A stretch of DNA of 64,000 bases, from assembly GCF_030407435.1 (NCBI RefSeq), contig NZ_JASDDK010000004.1, positions 1 through 64,000 of the forward strand. Direction: 5' to 3'. This DNA is from Winogradskyella bathintestinalis. Its GTDB lineage: Bacteria; Bacteroidota; Bacteroidia; Flavobacteriales; Flavobacteriaceae. The notes beneath the pieces were generated by a model that saw only the letters and a program-made list of their open reading frames with translations, was not told the DNA's origin and did not search any database. The translations under genes were made by a program, and so were the position numbers. Shown here one piece after another: positions 53,359 through 62,542 of the stretch; position 1 is the first letter of the stretch, and each line of letters opens with the position of its first letter.

Positions 53359-54338
53359 TGAATTCTAAAAATATTAACTGGGGCATAATTGGTGCAGGTA
53401 AAATAGCCTCCAAATTTGCTAGTGATTTAATTACGGTCCCTAATTGCAATCTTCAAGGTATTGCTTCTCGAAGTATAGATAAAGCTAAAAATTTTGCACA
53501 AAAATTTAACGCTGATTCAGCTTATGGACATTATGAAGATTTAGCATCCGATCCTAAAATAGATGCCATATATATCGCTACACCTCATAGTTTTCATAAA
53601 TCACATACCATTTTATGTCTTAACCATAAAAAACCGGTACTGTGTGAAAAGCCATTCGCCATAAATTTATTAGAAGTTGATGATATGATTCAACGTTCAA
53701 AAGAAAATAATACACTACTAATGGAAGCGATGTGGACGATTTTCCTGCCACATTTCCGTTATGTTTTAGAATTGCTAGAAAAGAAGTATTTTGGGAGTAT
53801 TGTAAAACTAGAAGCTGATTTCGGATTTCACCCAAACTATGATGAATCATCAAGAGTTTTCGATAAATCTGTAGGTGGTGGCAGTTTATTAGACATTGGA
53901 ATCTATCCTGTTTTCGCTGCACTTTCCTCTTTAGGTCATCCGGAAAACATCTCTGCTACAGCGAAATTTTTCGATACTGGTGCGGATTCAGAATGTGAAA
54001 TTCTGTTTCAATATAAAAATGCAGAGGCGCATTTAAAAAGCACCCTTTTAGAAGAAACCAACACCGAAGCTATATTTTACTGTGAAGAGGGCACCATAAA
54101 AATTAATGGACGTTTCCATGAACCTTCAACAGTTACCTTAATTGATAAGAATGGCAATTCCGAACTAAAGTCCTTTAATTATAAAACTATAGGATACAGT
54201 TATGAAATTGAACATTTCAATCAACTCATTAGAATCAATAAAACTGAAAGTGATATTATGACTTTTGAAAAAAGTCGGCAATTAATTAAAACCTTAGACA
54301 CAATTAGAAACTTGATTGGTTTACAGTATCAAAAATAA
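53358..54338 (+). CDS. Gfo/Idh/MocA family oxidoreductase
   Basis: 326 residues, NAD(P)-dependent sugar or cyclitol dehydrogenase. Rossmann motif INWGIIGAGKIASKFASDL, then AIYIATPHSFHKSH, the EKP signature CEKPFAINLLEV, and a second domain with GGGSLLDIGIYPVFAALSSLG (catalytic Asp/His region). It overlaps the symporter stop by one base (TAATG), showing an operon with it. Confidence 0.93.
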   Translation: MNSKNINWGIIGAGKIASKFASDLITVPNCNLQGIASRSIDKAKNFAQKFNADSAYGHYEDLASDPKIDAIYIATPHSFHKSHTILCLNHKKPVLCEKPFAINLLEVDDMIQRSKENNTLLMEAMWTIFLPHFRYVLELLEKKYFGSIVKLEADFGFHPNYDESSRVFDKSVGGGSLLDIGIYPVFAALSSLGHPENISATAKFFDTGADSECEILFQYKNAEAHLKSTLLEETNTEAIFYCEEGTIKINGRFHEPSTVTLIDKNGNSELKSFNYKTIGYSYEIEHFNQLIRINKTESDIMTFEKSRQLIKTLDTIRNLIGLQYQK

Positions 54339-54340
54339 TA

Positions 54341-54371
54341 AAAAACGCAACTCAAATGAGTTGCGTTTTTC
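54341..54371 (+). terminator. terminator of the PIG-L/symporter operon
   Basis: AAAAACGCAACTCA and TGAGTTGCGTTTTT form a perfect 14-bp stem around AA, starting 2 nt after the oxidoreductase stop. It may also serve the convergent DUF2911 gene. Confidence 0.9.
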
Positions 54372-54418
54372 ATAATGATTATTTTATCTATAAGCTAAAT
54401 AGCCTTAGAAATTTATAA

Positions 54419-55264
54419 TTACTTCGCTCCCCATTCCTTTAACGAGTCTTCATTCATTTTAATATAGTCTGCATTGTTAGCTTCTTTTGCAGCTGCTAAA
54501 GATTTTTTTGCAATTTTAATAGCCTCTTTCTTATCTCCAGCTTTTGCATAAATTAAAGATTGTTGACGTAGTTGCCAAAAACGTGGTTCTTTAGACATAG
54601 ACATAGCTTTATCCATCCACTCTTTTGCTTGATTTATATCTTTTCCTTCTTGAAAATGATAAACAGCAGCAGCATAATAATCGTTAGCCGATGGTCCTGC
54701 CATTGCACTTTCTATAGATGCAGACACGGTTTTATCAGTTGGCACCTTAAATTCTACACCTACATAAGTTTTCTCCCACATCATACCTATTACAGCAGAA
54801 TTATTAGTGATATCGTCGATAGATATTGTAAACGTTTGAATATCCATTTCAATAGGATATACATCCGCCTTTAAACGAGCCGCTATTTTGGAGTCATCTA
54901 ATTCGGCTGGAGCTCCACCTCCTTGATAATCTGTATAAAATATAACATCCCAAGATTTAGCTTCAGGAATTGTAAAAATAGCGTAAGTTCCTGCTTTTAA
55001 TTCTTTACCATCAACAGTAACGTCATTACTAAATGTTACTTTAGTTCTTGCGTTTGCACCAGTTCTCCAAACTTTTCCGTAAGGTACAAGGTTCCCAAAA
55101 ATGGCTCTATCTCGCATTGATGGACGTGAATAGTCAATTGTGACATCTGTTAAACCTACAACTTGCTCAATTTTCGCTGCAGGACTTGGTGCTGGTGTTT
55201 CAATTTGCGCATTTACCGAAAACATTAAGGTTAATGCAAATGTAAATAGTACTAGTCTTTTCAT
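54419..55264 (-). CDS. DUF2911 domain protein with tetratricopeptide-like tail
   Basis: 281 residues, signal peptide MKRLVLFTFALTLMFSVNAQ. The DUF2911 domain (about 25-165) shows VTIDYSRPSMRDRAIFG, VPYGKVWRTGANARTKVTFS and GTYAIFTIPEAKSWDVIFY. The C-terminus (about 190-280) has helical TPR-like repeats (AVYHFQEGKDINQAKEWMDKA). Secreted or periplasmic; function unknown. Its upstream region is shared with the divergent TetR operon. Confidence 0.88.
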   Translation of the reverse strand: MKRLVLFTFALTLMFSVNAQIETPAPSPAAKIEQVVGLTDVTIDYSRPSMRDRAIFGNLVPYGKVWRTGANARTKVTFSNDVTVDGKELKAGTYAIFTIPEAKSWDVIFYTDYQGGGAPAELDDSKIAARLKADVYPIEMDIQTFTISIDDITNNSAVIGMMWEKTYVGVEFKVPTDKTVSASIESAMAGPSANDYYAAAVYHFQEGKDINQAKEWMDKAMSMSKEPRFWQLRQQSLIYAKAGDKKEAIKIAKKSLAAAKEANNADYIKMNEDSLKEWGAK

Positions 55265-55447
55265 AATATTCTATGTTTTATTTTTTTTTAAACTGCTGTA
55301 AATTTACAACATAGGGCATGCTATGTGTGTTAATAATTCCTTAAAAAGAAAACTATCGCTAGGCTCTTCTCGACTTAATTCTTTTATAGAAAATGACAAC
55401 TTTTTCTAGAATTTAAATCAGTACAAGCAATAAATTACTGTTAATTT

Positions 55448-55477
55448 TGTTTAACTTTTAAATTTATTAGTTAAACA
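55448..55477. promoter_or_regulatory. 30-bp palindrome, candidate operator of the TetR-headed operon
   Basis: TGTTTAAC (55448-55455) and GTTAAACA (55470-55477) are perfect 8-bp inverted arms with a 14-bp AT-rich centre. It lies 5 bp before a near-consensus -7 box TACCTTTA (55483-55490) and 30 bp before the regulator's start codon, the place expected for autorepression by a TetR dimer. Confidence 0.55.
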
Positions 55478-55507
55478 TTACGTACCTTTATAGTAAAATA
55501 ATAAAAG

Positions 55508-56167
55508 ATGGCTAAGAAAAAAGTAATCAAACAAATAGATCTGATTAAATTCTACATGGATTACGTGTTAACCCATGATAAAAAACCAAAATCGGTATAT
55601 GCTTTTGCAAAAGATAACAATTTTGAAGAACAGAAATTCTATGAATTTTTTAATTCTTTTGAATTATTAGAACAATCCATATTTAAAGTATTTTTTGATA
55701 ATACTATAAACGTGCTTCATAAAAGTGAAGATTATCATTCTTTTGATTCACGAAACAAGTTATTAAGTTTCTATTTTACGTTTTTCGAAATATTAACGGC
55801 AAATAGAAGTTATGTAATTCATGCGCTTAAGTCTGATAAAAATCAACTTAAGTCCTTAAAAACATTATCCGTTTTAAGAAAAAGCTTCACTTCCTACGTC
55901 TCAGAACTAGACATTAAGACCATTGATCTCAAGCAGGAAAAACTTGAAAAGATTAAAAATAAAAGCCTTACAGAATCTGCTTGGTTTCAATTGTTAATGA
56001 CCTTAAAGTTTTGGATGGACGACACGTCTCCATCATTTGAAAAAACAGATATATTTATTGAAAAATCAGTGCAAACTAGTTTTGATTTAATTGACACGAC
56101 TCCATTTAAGAGCCTGTTTGATTTCGGAAAATTTATTTACAAGGAAAAATTTAAAATGGACCTATGA
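55508..56167 (+). CDS. TetR-like transcriptional regulator
   Basis: 219 residues, all-helical. The N-terminal helix-turn-helix (about 20-50) reads PKSVYAFAKDNNFEEQKFYEFF, followed by the TetR-typical FELLEQSIFKVFFDNTI. The C-terminal ligand domain is divergent. It is the first gene of a seven- or eight-gene run with overlaps and probably represses it; the ligand may be a flavin- or light-related signal (inference). Its stop overlaps the ABC1 kinase start by 4 bp. Confidence 0.82.
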   Translation: MAKKKVIKQIDLIKFYMDYVLTHDKKPKSVYAFAKDNNFEEQKFYEFFNSFELLEQSIFKVFFDNTINVLHKSEDYHSFDSRNKLLSFYFTFFEILTANRSYVIHALKSDKNQLKSLKTLSVLRKSFTSYVSELDIKTIDLKQEKLEKIKNKSLTESAWFQLLMTLKFWMDDTSPSFEKTDIFIEKSVQTSFDLIDTTPFKSLFDFGKFIYKEKFKMDL

Positions 56168-57474
56168 AAACTATAGACAGCATACCGATTTCAAAAATAT
56201 CTAGAGCTAGTAAATTAGTTTCTACTGGTGCAAAAGTGGGTGTTAATTACTTAAAATATTATGGCGATAAAATGGTGAAGTCTGAAGCAGAAGCTAAAGA
56301 ACGTCTTAACCAGAACAACGCAGAAGATATTTACGATAGCTTAAAAACACTAAAAGGAAGTGCTTTAAAAGTCGCACAAATGTTGAGCATGGAGAAAAGC
56401 ATATTGCCACAAGCTTATGTAGAAAAATTTTCGTTGTCTCAATTTTCGGTGCCCCCATTATCGCCACCTTTAGTTATAAAAACGTTTAAAAAATATTTTG
56501 GGAAACATCCCGAAGATTTATTTGATACTTTCAACGCAACTTCAGTTAATGCTGCCAGTATTGGTCAAGTCCATATTGCAGAGAAGAATGGGAAAAAATT
56601 TGCTGTGAAAATCCAATATCCTGGAGTTGCGGAGAGTATTGCATCAGACTTAGCTTTGGTTAAACCAATTGCTATTAAGATGTTTAACATTAAAGGAAAG
56701 GATTCTGATAAATATTTTAAAGAGGTTGAAAATAAACTTACTGAAGAAACCAATTACATTTTAGAAATAGAACAAAGTAAAGCCGTTGTAGATGCTTGCC
56801 AACATATTCCTAACTTAAAATTTCCTAAATATTATTCAGATTTATCATCTGAACGCATCATTACAATGGATTATATGAAAGGCGAACACCTTTCGGAATT
56901 TGTAATGCACAACACAGATGAAGTCTTAGCCAATCAGTTAGGTCAAGCCCTTTGGGATTTCTATATGTTTCAAATTCATAATTTAAGGAAAGTACACGCA
57001 GATCCACATCCTGGTAACTTCTTAATTTCAAAAGAAGGTGATTTAATTGCACTCGATTTTGGCTGTATGAAAACCATTCCGGAAGACTTTTACATTCCGT
57101 ATTTTGAATTAGCCGAAAAGGAATGCATAGACAATCCTAAGTTGTTTACCGAAAAACTGTACGAATTAGAAATTTTAAGACCAGATGATTCAGCCGAAGA
57201 ACTAAAATTCTTTAGCGCAATGTTTCATGAGTTGTTAAGCTTGTTTACAAAACCATTTCATGTTGAAGAATTCGATTTTTCAAATCCTGATTTTTTCAAT
57301 CAAATTTCAGAAATGGGACAACGGTATTCAAAAAGCACTGAACTTAGAAACATGAATGGTAATAGAGGTTCTAAACACTTTATTTACATCAACAGAACCT
57401 TCTTTGGTTTGTATAATTTAATGTTCGATTTAAAATCTAAAAACGTTAAAATCAATAATTTCAAAAATCTATAG
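56164..57474 (+). CDS. ABC1/UbiB/AarF family atypical kinase
   Basis: 436 residues. The ABC1 N-terminal motif KxGQ is changed to KVAQ (LKGSALKVAQMLSMEKSILP), the Ala-rich loop is SVNAASIGQVHIAE, the ATP Lys is in KKFAVKIQYPG, the catalytic loop is HADPHPGNFLI, and the metal loop DFGCMK. Members regulate quinone or lipid metabolism with weak kinase or ATPase activity. It lacks the C-terminal membrane helices of UbiB. It is coupled to the TetR gene and directly abuts the flavin reductase gene. Confidence 0.9.
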   Translation: MKTIDSIPISKISRASKLVSTGAKVGVNYLKYYGDKMVKSEAEAKERLNQNNAEDIYDSLKTLKGSALKVAQMLSMEKSILPQAYVEKFSLSQFSVPPLSPPLVIKTFKKYFGKHPEDLFDTFNATSVNAASIGQVHIAEKNGKKFAVKIQYPGVAESIASDLALVKPIAIKMFNIKGKDSDKYFKEVENKLTEETNYILEIEQSKAVVDACQHIPNLKFPKYYSDLSSERIITMDYMKGEHLSEFVMHNTDEVLANQLGQALWDFYMFQIHNLRKVHADPHPGNFLISKEGDLIALDFGCMKTIPEDFYIPYFELAEKECIDNPKLFTEKLYELEILRPDDSAEELKFFSAMFHELLSLFTKPFHVEEFDFSNPDFFNQISEMGQRYSKSTELRNMNGNRGSKHFIYINRTFFGLYNLMFDLKSKNVKINNFKNL

Positions 57475-58113
57475 ATGATAGAATTTACCAGTGACGACTT
57501 TGAAAAAATGGACCATTTATACCGAATTAATCTCATTAATAGTTGTTCTGGGTATAAATCGGCGAATCTCATTGGTACAAAAAGCGACGATGGCATTAGT
57601 AATGTAGCTGTGTTTAGTTCTGTGACGCATTTAGGTTCTAATCCTGCGTTGTTAGGCTTCTTTTTAAGACCAACAACTGTAGCGCGAAACACCTACTCTA
57701 ACTTAAAAACGACAGGAAAATACACTATAAATCACATTCATTCTGAAATTATAGAAGATGCACATCATACTTCGGCTAAATACGATTCGAACATATCGGA
57801 ATTTGATGCGACGCGATTAAAAGAAACGTATAAAGATGAATTTTGGGCACCATTTGTAAAAAGCGCGCCTCTACAGATGGCTATGCAATTTGTAGAAGAA
57901 CATCCAATTCCGGCAAACGACACCATTTTAGTTATTGGTAAAATCGAAAAACTATATATTACAAATACCTTGTTAAATGATGATGGTTTTGTTAACCTTT
58001 CTAAAGGAAACGTAGCAACTATAAACGGTTTGGATGGTTATGCTATTCCAGAATTGAAAACACGTTTAGAGTACCAAAGACCTAAACCAGAATTCACAAA
58101 ATCTCTAAAATAA
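57475..58113 (+). CDS. flavin reductase-like FMN-binding protein
   Basis: 212 residues, split-barrel FMN fold. Motifs: SCSGYKSANLIGTKSDDGISNVAVFSSVTHLGSNPALLGFFLRP, typical of this family, and TGKYTINHIHSE. It lies with no gap after the ABC1 kinase and overlaps the next gene by one base. A role in supplying reduced flavin to neighbouring flavoproteins, including the photolyases, is possible but not shown. Confidence 0.9.
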   Translation: MIEFTSDDFEKMDHLYRINLINSCSGYKSANLIGTKSDDGISNVAVFSSVTHLGSNPALLGFFLRPTTVARNTYSNLKTTGKYTINHIHSEIIEDAHHTSAKYDSNISEFDATRLKETYKDEFWAPFVKSAPLQMAMQFVEEHPIPANDTILVIGKIEKLYITNTLLNDDGFVNLSKGNVATINGLDGYAIPELKTRLEYQRPKPEFTKSLK

Positions 58114-59531
58114 TGCGCGTATTAATCACAGGTACAACAGGCTATATAGCCAAAAGACTAGCACTTCAATTGCTTGAAGATGACCATGAACTTGTATGTT
58201 GTGTACGTGATTTAAATAGAATTCCAGATGAAATTGAAGACCATCCTTTATGTTCATTCATAAAAGTAGATTTCTTAAAACCTGAAGATGCTGAAATTCC
58301 AAAAGACATAGATGCCGCGTATTATTTAATTCATTCCATGTCTACAAGCTCTGATGATTTTGAAGATTTAGAACAGCAATGTGCTCAAAATTTCAAAAAA
58401 CTTGTTGAACCAACCAACTGTAAACAAGTGCTTTTTTTAAGCGGCATTGTAAATGACGCTTCCTTGTCTAAACATTTAAAATCGAGATTACAGGTTGAAA
58501 ACACTCTAAAATCTGAAACTTATGCACTCACAACATTTAGAGCAGGCATCATAGTTGGTAGCGGAAGCGCTTCTTTTGAAATCATAAGAGATATCGTAGA
58601 AAAATTACCTTTTATGATAACACCAAGATGGCTAAATACTAAAACACAACCTTTAGCCGTGCGTGATGTGCTCAACTTTTTAGCTGGCGGATTAGGAAAA
58701 ACCGAACTCTACAATAATGCTTATGACATTTATGGACCAGAAGTACTCACTTACAAAGAAATGTTACTTCAATTTGCTGAAGTTAGAGGTCTAAAACGCT
58801 ATATCGTTACACTGCCTGTGCTGACACCAAAACTATCATCGTATTGGTTATATTTTGTAACCTCTACGTCGTTTAAGTTAGCAGCTGCATTGGTCGATAG
58901 CATGAAAGTTGAAGTCATTGGAAAACCAAGCGACATCAACACCATAATTGGTATTGAACCTGTAGATTATAAAACTGCGGTGGATTTAGCATTTCAGAAA
59001 ATTGAACAAAATGCTGTAATATCCAGTTGGAAAGATGCTGTGAGTAGCGGACGATTTAAAGACCAATTATCTAAACATATTGAGTTACCAACGTTTGGAT
59101 GTTTTCAAGACGTAAAGCAACGAAAAGTGACTGACGAAGAATTTACTCTAAATAAGATATGGGCTATTGGTGGCAGAAACGGTTGGTACAGCTTCAATGG
59201 CTTGTGGAAACTTAGAGGTTACATGGATAAGCTTTTTGGAGGTGTTGGTTTAAGACGTGGCCGAACAAGCGACACCTATTTAGAAGCTGGCGACGCACTA
59301 GATTTTTGGCGCGTTTTATATGCTAGTAAAGAAGAAAAACGACTCTTACTCTTCGCAGAAATGCGTTTACCTGGCGAAGCTTGGTTAGAGTTTAAAATTG
59401 TAGACGACCAATTGCAGCAACGTGCTGTATTTAGACCAAAGGGTATTTGGGGACGCTTGTACTGGTATGCCGTTTTGCCGTTTCATGCTTTTGTTTTTAA
59501 TGGCATGATTAACGCTTTGGTAAAAAAATGA
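58113..59531 (+). CDS. SDR/NmrA-like oxidoreductase with DUF2867 C-terminal domain
   Basis: 472 residues. The N-terminal NAD(P)-binding site is [19 protein letters not shown] (last Gly of TGxxGxxG replaced by Ala), then [10 protein letters not shown] and [15 protein letters not shown]. The C-terminal DUF2867 domain (about 320-470) has [31 protein letters not shown] and [11 protein letters not shown]. Proteins with this pairing are often found near photolyase genes. Substrate unknown. Overlaps DUF2256 by 4 bp. Confidence 0.9.
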   Translation: MRVLITGTTGYIAKRLALQLLEDDHELVCCVRDLNRIPDEIEDHPLCSFIKVDFLKPEDAEIPKDIDAAYYLIHSMSTSSDDFEDLEQQCAQNFKKLVEPTNCKQVLFLSGIVNDASLSKHLKSRLQVENTLKSETYALTTFRAGIIVGSGSASFEIIRDIVEKLPFMITPRWLNTKTQPLAVRDVLNFLAGGLGKTELYNNAYDIYGPEVLTYKEMLLQFAEVRGLKRYIVTLPVLTPKLSSYWLYFVTSTSFKLAAALVDSMKVEVIGKPSDINTIIGIEPVDYKTAVDLAFQKIEQNAVISSWKDAVSSGRFKDQLSKHIELPTFGCFQDVKQRKVTDEEFTLNKIWAIGGRNGWYSFNGLWKLRGYMDKLFGGVGLRRGRTSDTYLEAGDALDFWRVLYASKEEKRLLLFAEMRLPGEAWLEFKIVDDQLQQRAVFRPKGIWGRLYWYAVLPFHAFVFNGMINALVKK

Positions 59532-59677
59532 AAGGTGTAAAAAAGGAAAATCTTCCAACAAAAACATGTCCTGTGTGTCAACGTCCTTTTACATGGCGCA
59601 AAAAATGGGAACGCGATTGGGAACACTTAAAATATTGTAGTAACAAATGCAAAAAACACAAAACAATAGCAATTTAA
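59528..59677 (+). CDS. DUF2256 zinc-ribbon protein
   Basis: 49 residues. The frame runs from ATG 59528, inside the stop of the SDR gene, to TAA at 59675-59677, and shares 31 bp with the start of the DASH photolyase gene. Motif [20 protein letters not shown] then KYCSNKCKK gives four cysteines in CxxC...CxxxC spacing, matching DUF2256, which usually accompanies photolyases. Function unknown; probably a small zinc-binding protein. Confidence 0.9.
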   Translation: MKGVKKENLPTKTCPVCQRPFTWRKKWERDWEHLKYCSNKCKKHKTIAI

Positions 59678-60954
59678 TATGGTTTAGAAACGATTTAAGA
59701 ACCGTTGATAATGCTGTTTTATGTGAAGCTCAAAAAAACGGAAATCCACTCATTGCTGTGTATTTTTTTAATCCCAATCACTTTGCAATTAACAAATCCG
59801 GGTTTAAAAAAACCGAGAAATTTAGAGCAAAATTTTTAATTGAATCTATCGAAGATTTAAGAGCGCAACTCAACAAATTAAACATCGATTTATTGGTTTT
59901 TCATCAACAGCCAGAAGAAGTAATTCCAGAGCTTTGCAAAACCTATAACGTGAATTTTATTTTTCTTCAGAAAGAATGGACGTCAGAAGAATTACACACT
60001 GAAAATGCCGTTAAATCAAACTTAGACTCTATTAACTGGCATAAAGTTTACAATCAGTTTTTATTCCATCCGGAAGACCTTAATTTTGAAATTGAACAAA
60101 CACCACAAGTCTTTACCAACTTTAGAAAACAACTTGAAAAACACGTTGAAATTCGTCCAGAATTACAACCAAAAATATACCCTGAAAGCAATCGTATTGC
60201 CAACAACACTAACATTCCAACCCTTAACGATTTAGACTTTGACCATTTTGAAACCAATCCACATTCGGCTTTTCCTTTTAAAGGTGGCGAAACCGAAGCT
60301 AATAAACGCCTCGAGGATTATTTCTTCAACACTAAAAAATTAGGATTTTATAAAAAAACGAGAAACGGATTAGTTGGTGTTGATTACAGTTCTAAATTTT
60401 CGTCTTGGCTAGCAAATGGTTGTATTTCTGCCAGAACCATTTATTGGCAAGTGAAAAAATTTGAAAAGGAATACTTCAAAAATCAATCGACGTATTGGCT
60501 CATTTTTGAACTCATTTGGCGCGATTATTTTAAATATGTGTCCTTAAAACATGGCAATCAAATCTTCAAATTAGACGGCATACTCAAAAAGGATTACGAT
60601 TGGTCTTCAAATCAAACGCATATTCAAAACTGGATGAATGGAGAAACAGCATCAGAATTTGTGAACGCTAATATGATTGAACTTAAAGAAACCGGTTGGA
60701 TGAGTAATAGAGGACGACAAAACGTTGCCTCTTATTTTGCCAAAGCATTAGAATTAGATTGGCGTATTGGTGCTGCTTATTTTGAGTCTTTACTCATAGA
60801 TTATGATGTCCACAGCAACTATGGCAATTGGATGTACGTTGCTGGTGTTGGCAACGACCCAAGAGATAGAAAATTTAATGTTGAATTGCAAGCGGAACGT
60901 TATGACGGGAATAAAAGATTTAGAAGTCTTTGGTTGCAACCAAGTTTGTTTTGA
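59647..60954 (+). CDS. DASH-family cryptochrome/photolyase
   Basis: 435 residues, soluble flavoprotein, repairs cyclobutane pyrimidine dimers, mostly in single-stranded DNA. N-terminal domain with [19 protein letters not shown]-binding domain with [37 protein letters not shown] (DASH signature), [55 protein letters not shown]. The short C-terminus ends [13 protein letters not shown]. It is translationally coupled to the DUF2256 gene. Confidence 0.94.
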   Translation: MQKTQNNSNLIWFRNDLRTVDNAVLCEAQKNGNPLIAVYFFNPNHFAINKSGFKKTEKFRAKFLIESIEDLRAQLNKLNIDLLVFHQQPEEVIPELCKTYNVNFIFLQKEWTSEELHTENAVKSNLDSINWHKVYNQFLFHPEDLNFEIEQTPQVFTNFRKQLEKHVEIRPELQPKIYPESNRIANNTNIPTLNDLDFDHFETNPHSAFPFKGGETEANKRLEDYFFNTKKLGFYKKTRNGLVGVDYSSKFSSWLANGCISARTIYWQVKKFEKEYFKNQSTYWLIFELIWRDYFKYVSLKHGNQIFKLDGILKKDYDWSSNQTHIQNWMNGETASEFVNANMIELKETGWMSNRGRQNVASYFAKALELDWRIGAAYFESLLIDYDVHSNYGNWMYVAGVGNDPRDRKFNVELQAERYDGNKRFRSLWLQPSLF

Positions 60955-60956
60955 GA

Positions 60957-61038
60957 ACACCCCTAAAGTCCCCTCAAGGGGACAATCCTCTAAATAAACT
61001 CTGGAACAAATGTCCCCTTGAGGGGACTTCAGGGGTGT
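60957..61038. repeat. GC-rich inverted repeat between photolyase genes
   Basis: Left arm 60957-60984 and right arm 61011-61038 are 28 bp each and match at 27 of 28 positions when inverted, with a 26-bp AT-rich centre. Each arm contains its own palindrome, GTCCCCTCAAGGGGAC. The run is far richer in G/C than its surroundings. It begins 3 bp after the DASH gene and covers the frame upstream of the next start. It resembles the mobile palindromic repeats scattered in flavobacterial genomes. Confidence 0.85.
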
Positions 61039-61071
61039 AAAAAAAATAATTTTAAAGCAAATAGTACTAAA

Positions 61072-62541
61072 TTGAAAGAAGCCATACTCATATTTCCACA
61101 TCAATTATTTAAGGATGCACCAATTCTTAAAGTGGATGCTAATATCTATTTGATTGAAGAATTCTTATTCTTTAAACAGTACAAATTTCACAAACAAAAA
61201 ATTGCGTTTCACAGAGCTTCCATGAAAGCTTATGCAGACTATCTCGAAACCCAAGGCAAAACCGTAAACTATATTGAAGCGAGCACAAAGCAATCTGACG
61301 TTAGACAACTCATACCAAAGCTTATTGAAGATGGCGTTGAAAAACTTCATATCATTGACCCAACAGATAATTGGCTTCAGAAACATATTAATTCGGCTTC
61401 AAAAGCTATAGAAATTGAATGGTATGAAAATCCATTATTTATAAATACTAAGGAAGAGTTAAGCTCATTTTTTAAACCCACTAAAAAGAAATTCTTTCAA
61501 ACGTCTTTTTACAAACAACAACGTAAACAACGCAATATTTTAATGGTTAATAGTGAGCCAGAAGGTGGTAAACTCACCTATGATTCTGATAACCGAAAGA
61601 AATATCCAAAAGACAAAACACCACCATCCATTCATTTTCCAGATAAAACAGAGTATCACAAAGAAGCTGAAGCGTATGTCAACGCTAATTTTAGCGAGTA
61701 TTATGGCGAACTCAATGATTTTGTCATTTATCCTATAGATTTTAAAGCTTCAGAAGATTGGCTGCATCAGTTTTTTGAACATCGCTTTCATGAGTTTGGA
61801 CCTTATGAAGATGCCATCGTCAAGGAAGAGCACTTTCTAAATCATAGCATCCTCTCGCCTCTTATCAATATTGGTTTGCTTAATCCTATGGACGTTATAG
61901 AAAAGGCTATCGATTACGCCAAATCTTATGATGTTCCGTTAAATTCTCTAGAAGGTTTTGTACGCCAAATATTAGGTTGGCGCGAATTTATAAGAGGTGT
62001 TTATGAAGTGAAAGGCACTGAAGAACGGACAAAAAACTTTTGGAACTTCAACAAGAAAATACCAGCCTCGTTCTATGATGGCAGCACAGGAATTAAACCC
62101 ATTGATGATGTTATTAAAAAAGTTTTAAAAACAGGCTACGCACATCATATTGAACGCTTAATGCTACTCGGTAATTTTATGGTGCTTTGCGAATTTCATC
62201 CAGACGACGTTTACCAATGGTTTATGGAACTATTTATAGACGCATATGATTGGGTTATGGTACCCAATGTATATGGCATGAGTTTGTTTGCAGATGGTGG
62301 TTTAATGTCTACAAAACCATACATCAGTAGCAGTAACTACATCATGAAAATGAGCAACTATTCTAAAGGCGATTGGCAAGACACTTGGGATGGTTTATTC
62401 TGGACGTTTATGGATAAGCATCGCGATTTCTTTGCTGGTAATCCAAGGCTAGGCATGTTATTAGGCAATTTAGATAGAATGAAAAAAGAAACTTTAGAAA
62501 AGCATTTTAACAACGCAGAACAATTTTTAAAGCAACTTTAA
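61072..62541 (+). CDS. FeS-BCP-type photolyase homologue lacking the iron-sulfur cysteines
   Basis: 489 residues from a TTG at 61072 (K-E-A-ILIFPHQLF is the family start; no ATG lies near). Family motifs: HQLFKDAPIL, SPLINIGLLNP, GFVRQILGWREFIRGVY, HHIERLMLLGNFMVLCEFHPD and VPNVYGMSLFADGGLM then STKPYISSSNYIMKMS. In the (6-4) photolyase PhrB type, four Cys hold a 4Fe-4S cluster. Here MSNYSKGDWQDTWDGLFW replaces the Cys-rich loop, and the only Cys left is in MVLCEF. FAD binding and photolyase function remain plausible. Confidence 0.88.
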   Translation: MKEAILIFPHQLFKDAPILKVDANIYLIEEFLFFKQYKFHKQKIAFHRASMKAYADYLETQGKTVNYIEASTKQSDVRQLIPKLIEDGVEKLHIIDPTDNWLQKHINSASKAIEIEWYENPLFINTKEELSSFFKPTKKKFFQTSFYKQQRKQRNILMVNSEPEGGKLTYDSDNRKKYPKDKTPPSIHFPDKTEYHKEAEAYVNANFSEYYGELNDFVIYPIDFKASEDWLHQFFEHRFHEFGPYEDAIVKEEHFLNHSILSPLINIGLLNPMDVIEKAIDYAKSYDVPLNSLEGFVRQILGWREFIRGVYEVKGTEERTKNFWNFNKKIPASFYDGSTGIKPIDDVIKKVLKTGYAHHIERLMLLGNFMVLCEFHPDDVYQWFMELFIDAYDWVMVPNVYGMSLFADGGLMSTKPYISSSNYIMKMSNYSKGDWQDTWDGLFWTFMDKHRDFFAGNPRLGMLLGNLDRMKKETLEKHFNNAEQFLKQL

Positions 62542-62542
62542 G

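Noticed and set aside
61018..61071. Upstream extension of the FeS-BCP homologue
   Set aside because: It would translate the palindromic repeat; the family sequence starts at 61072.
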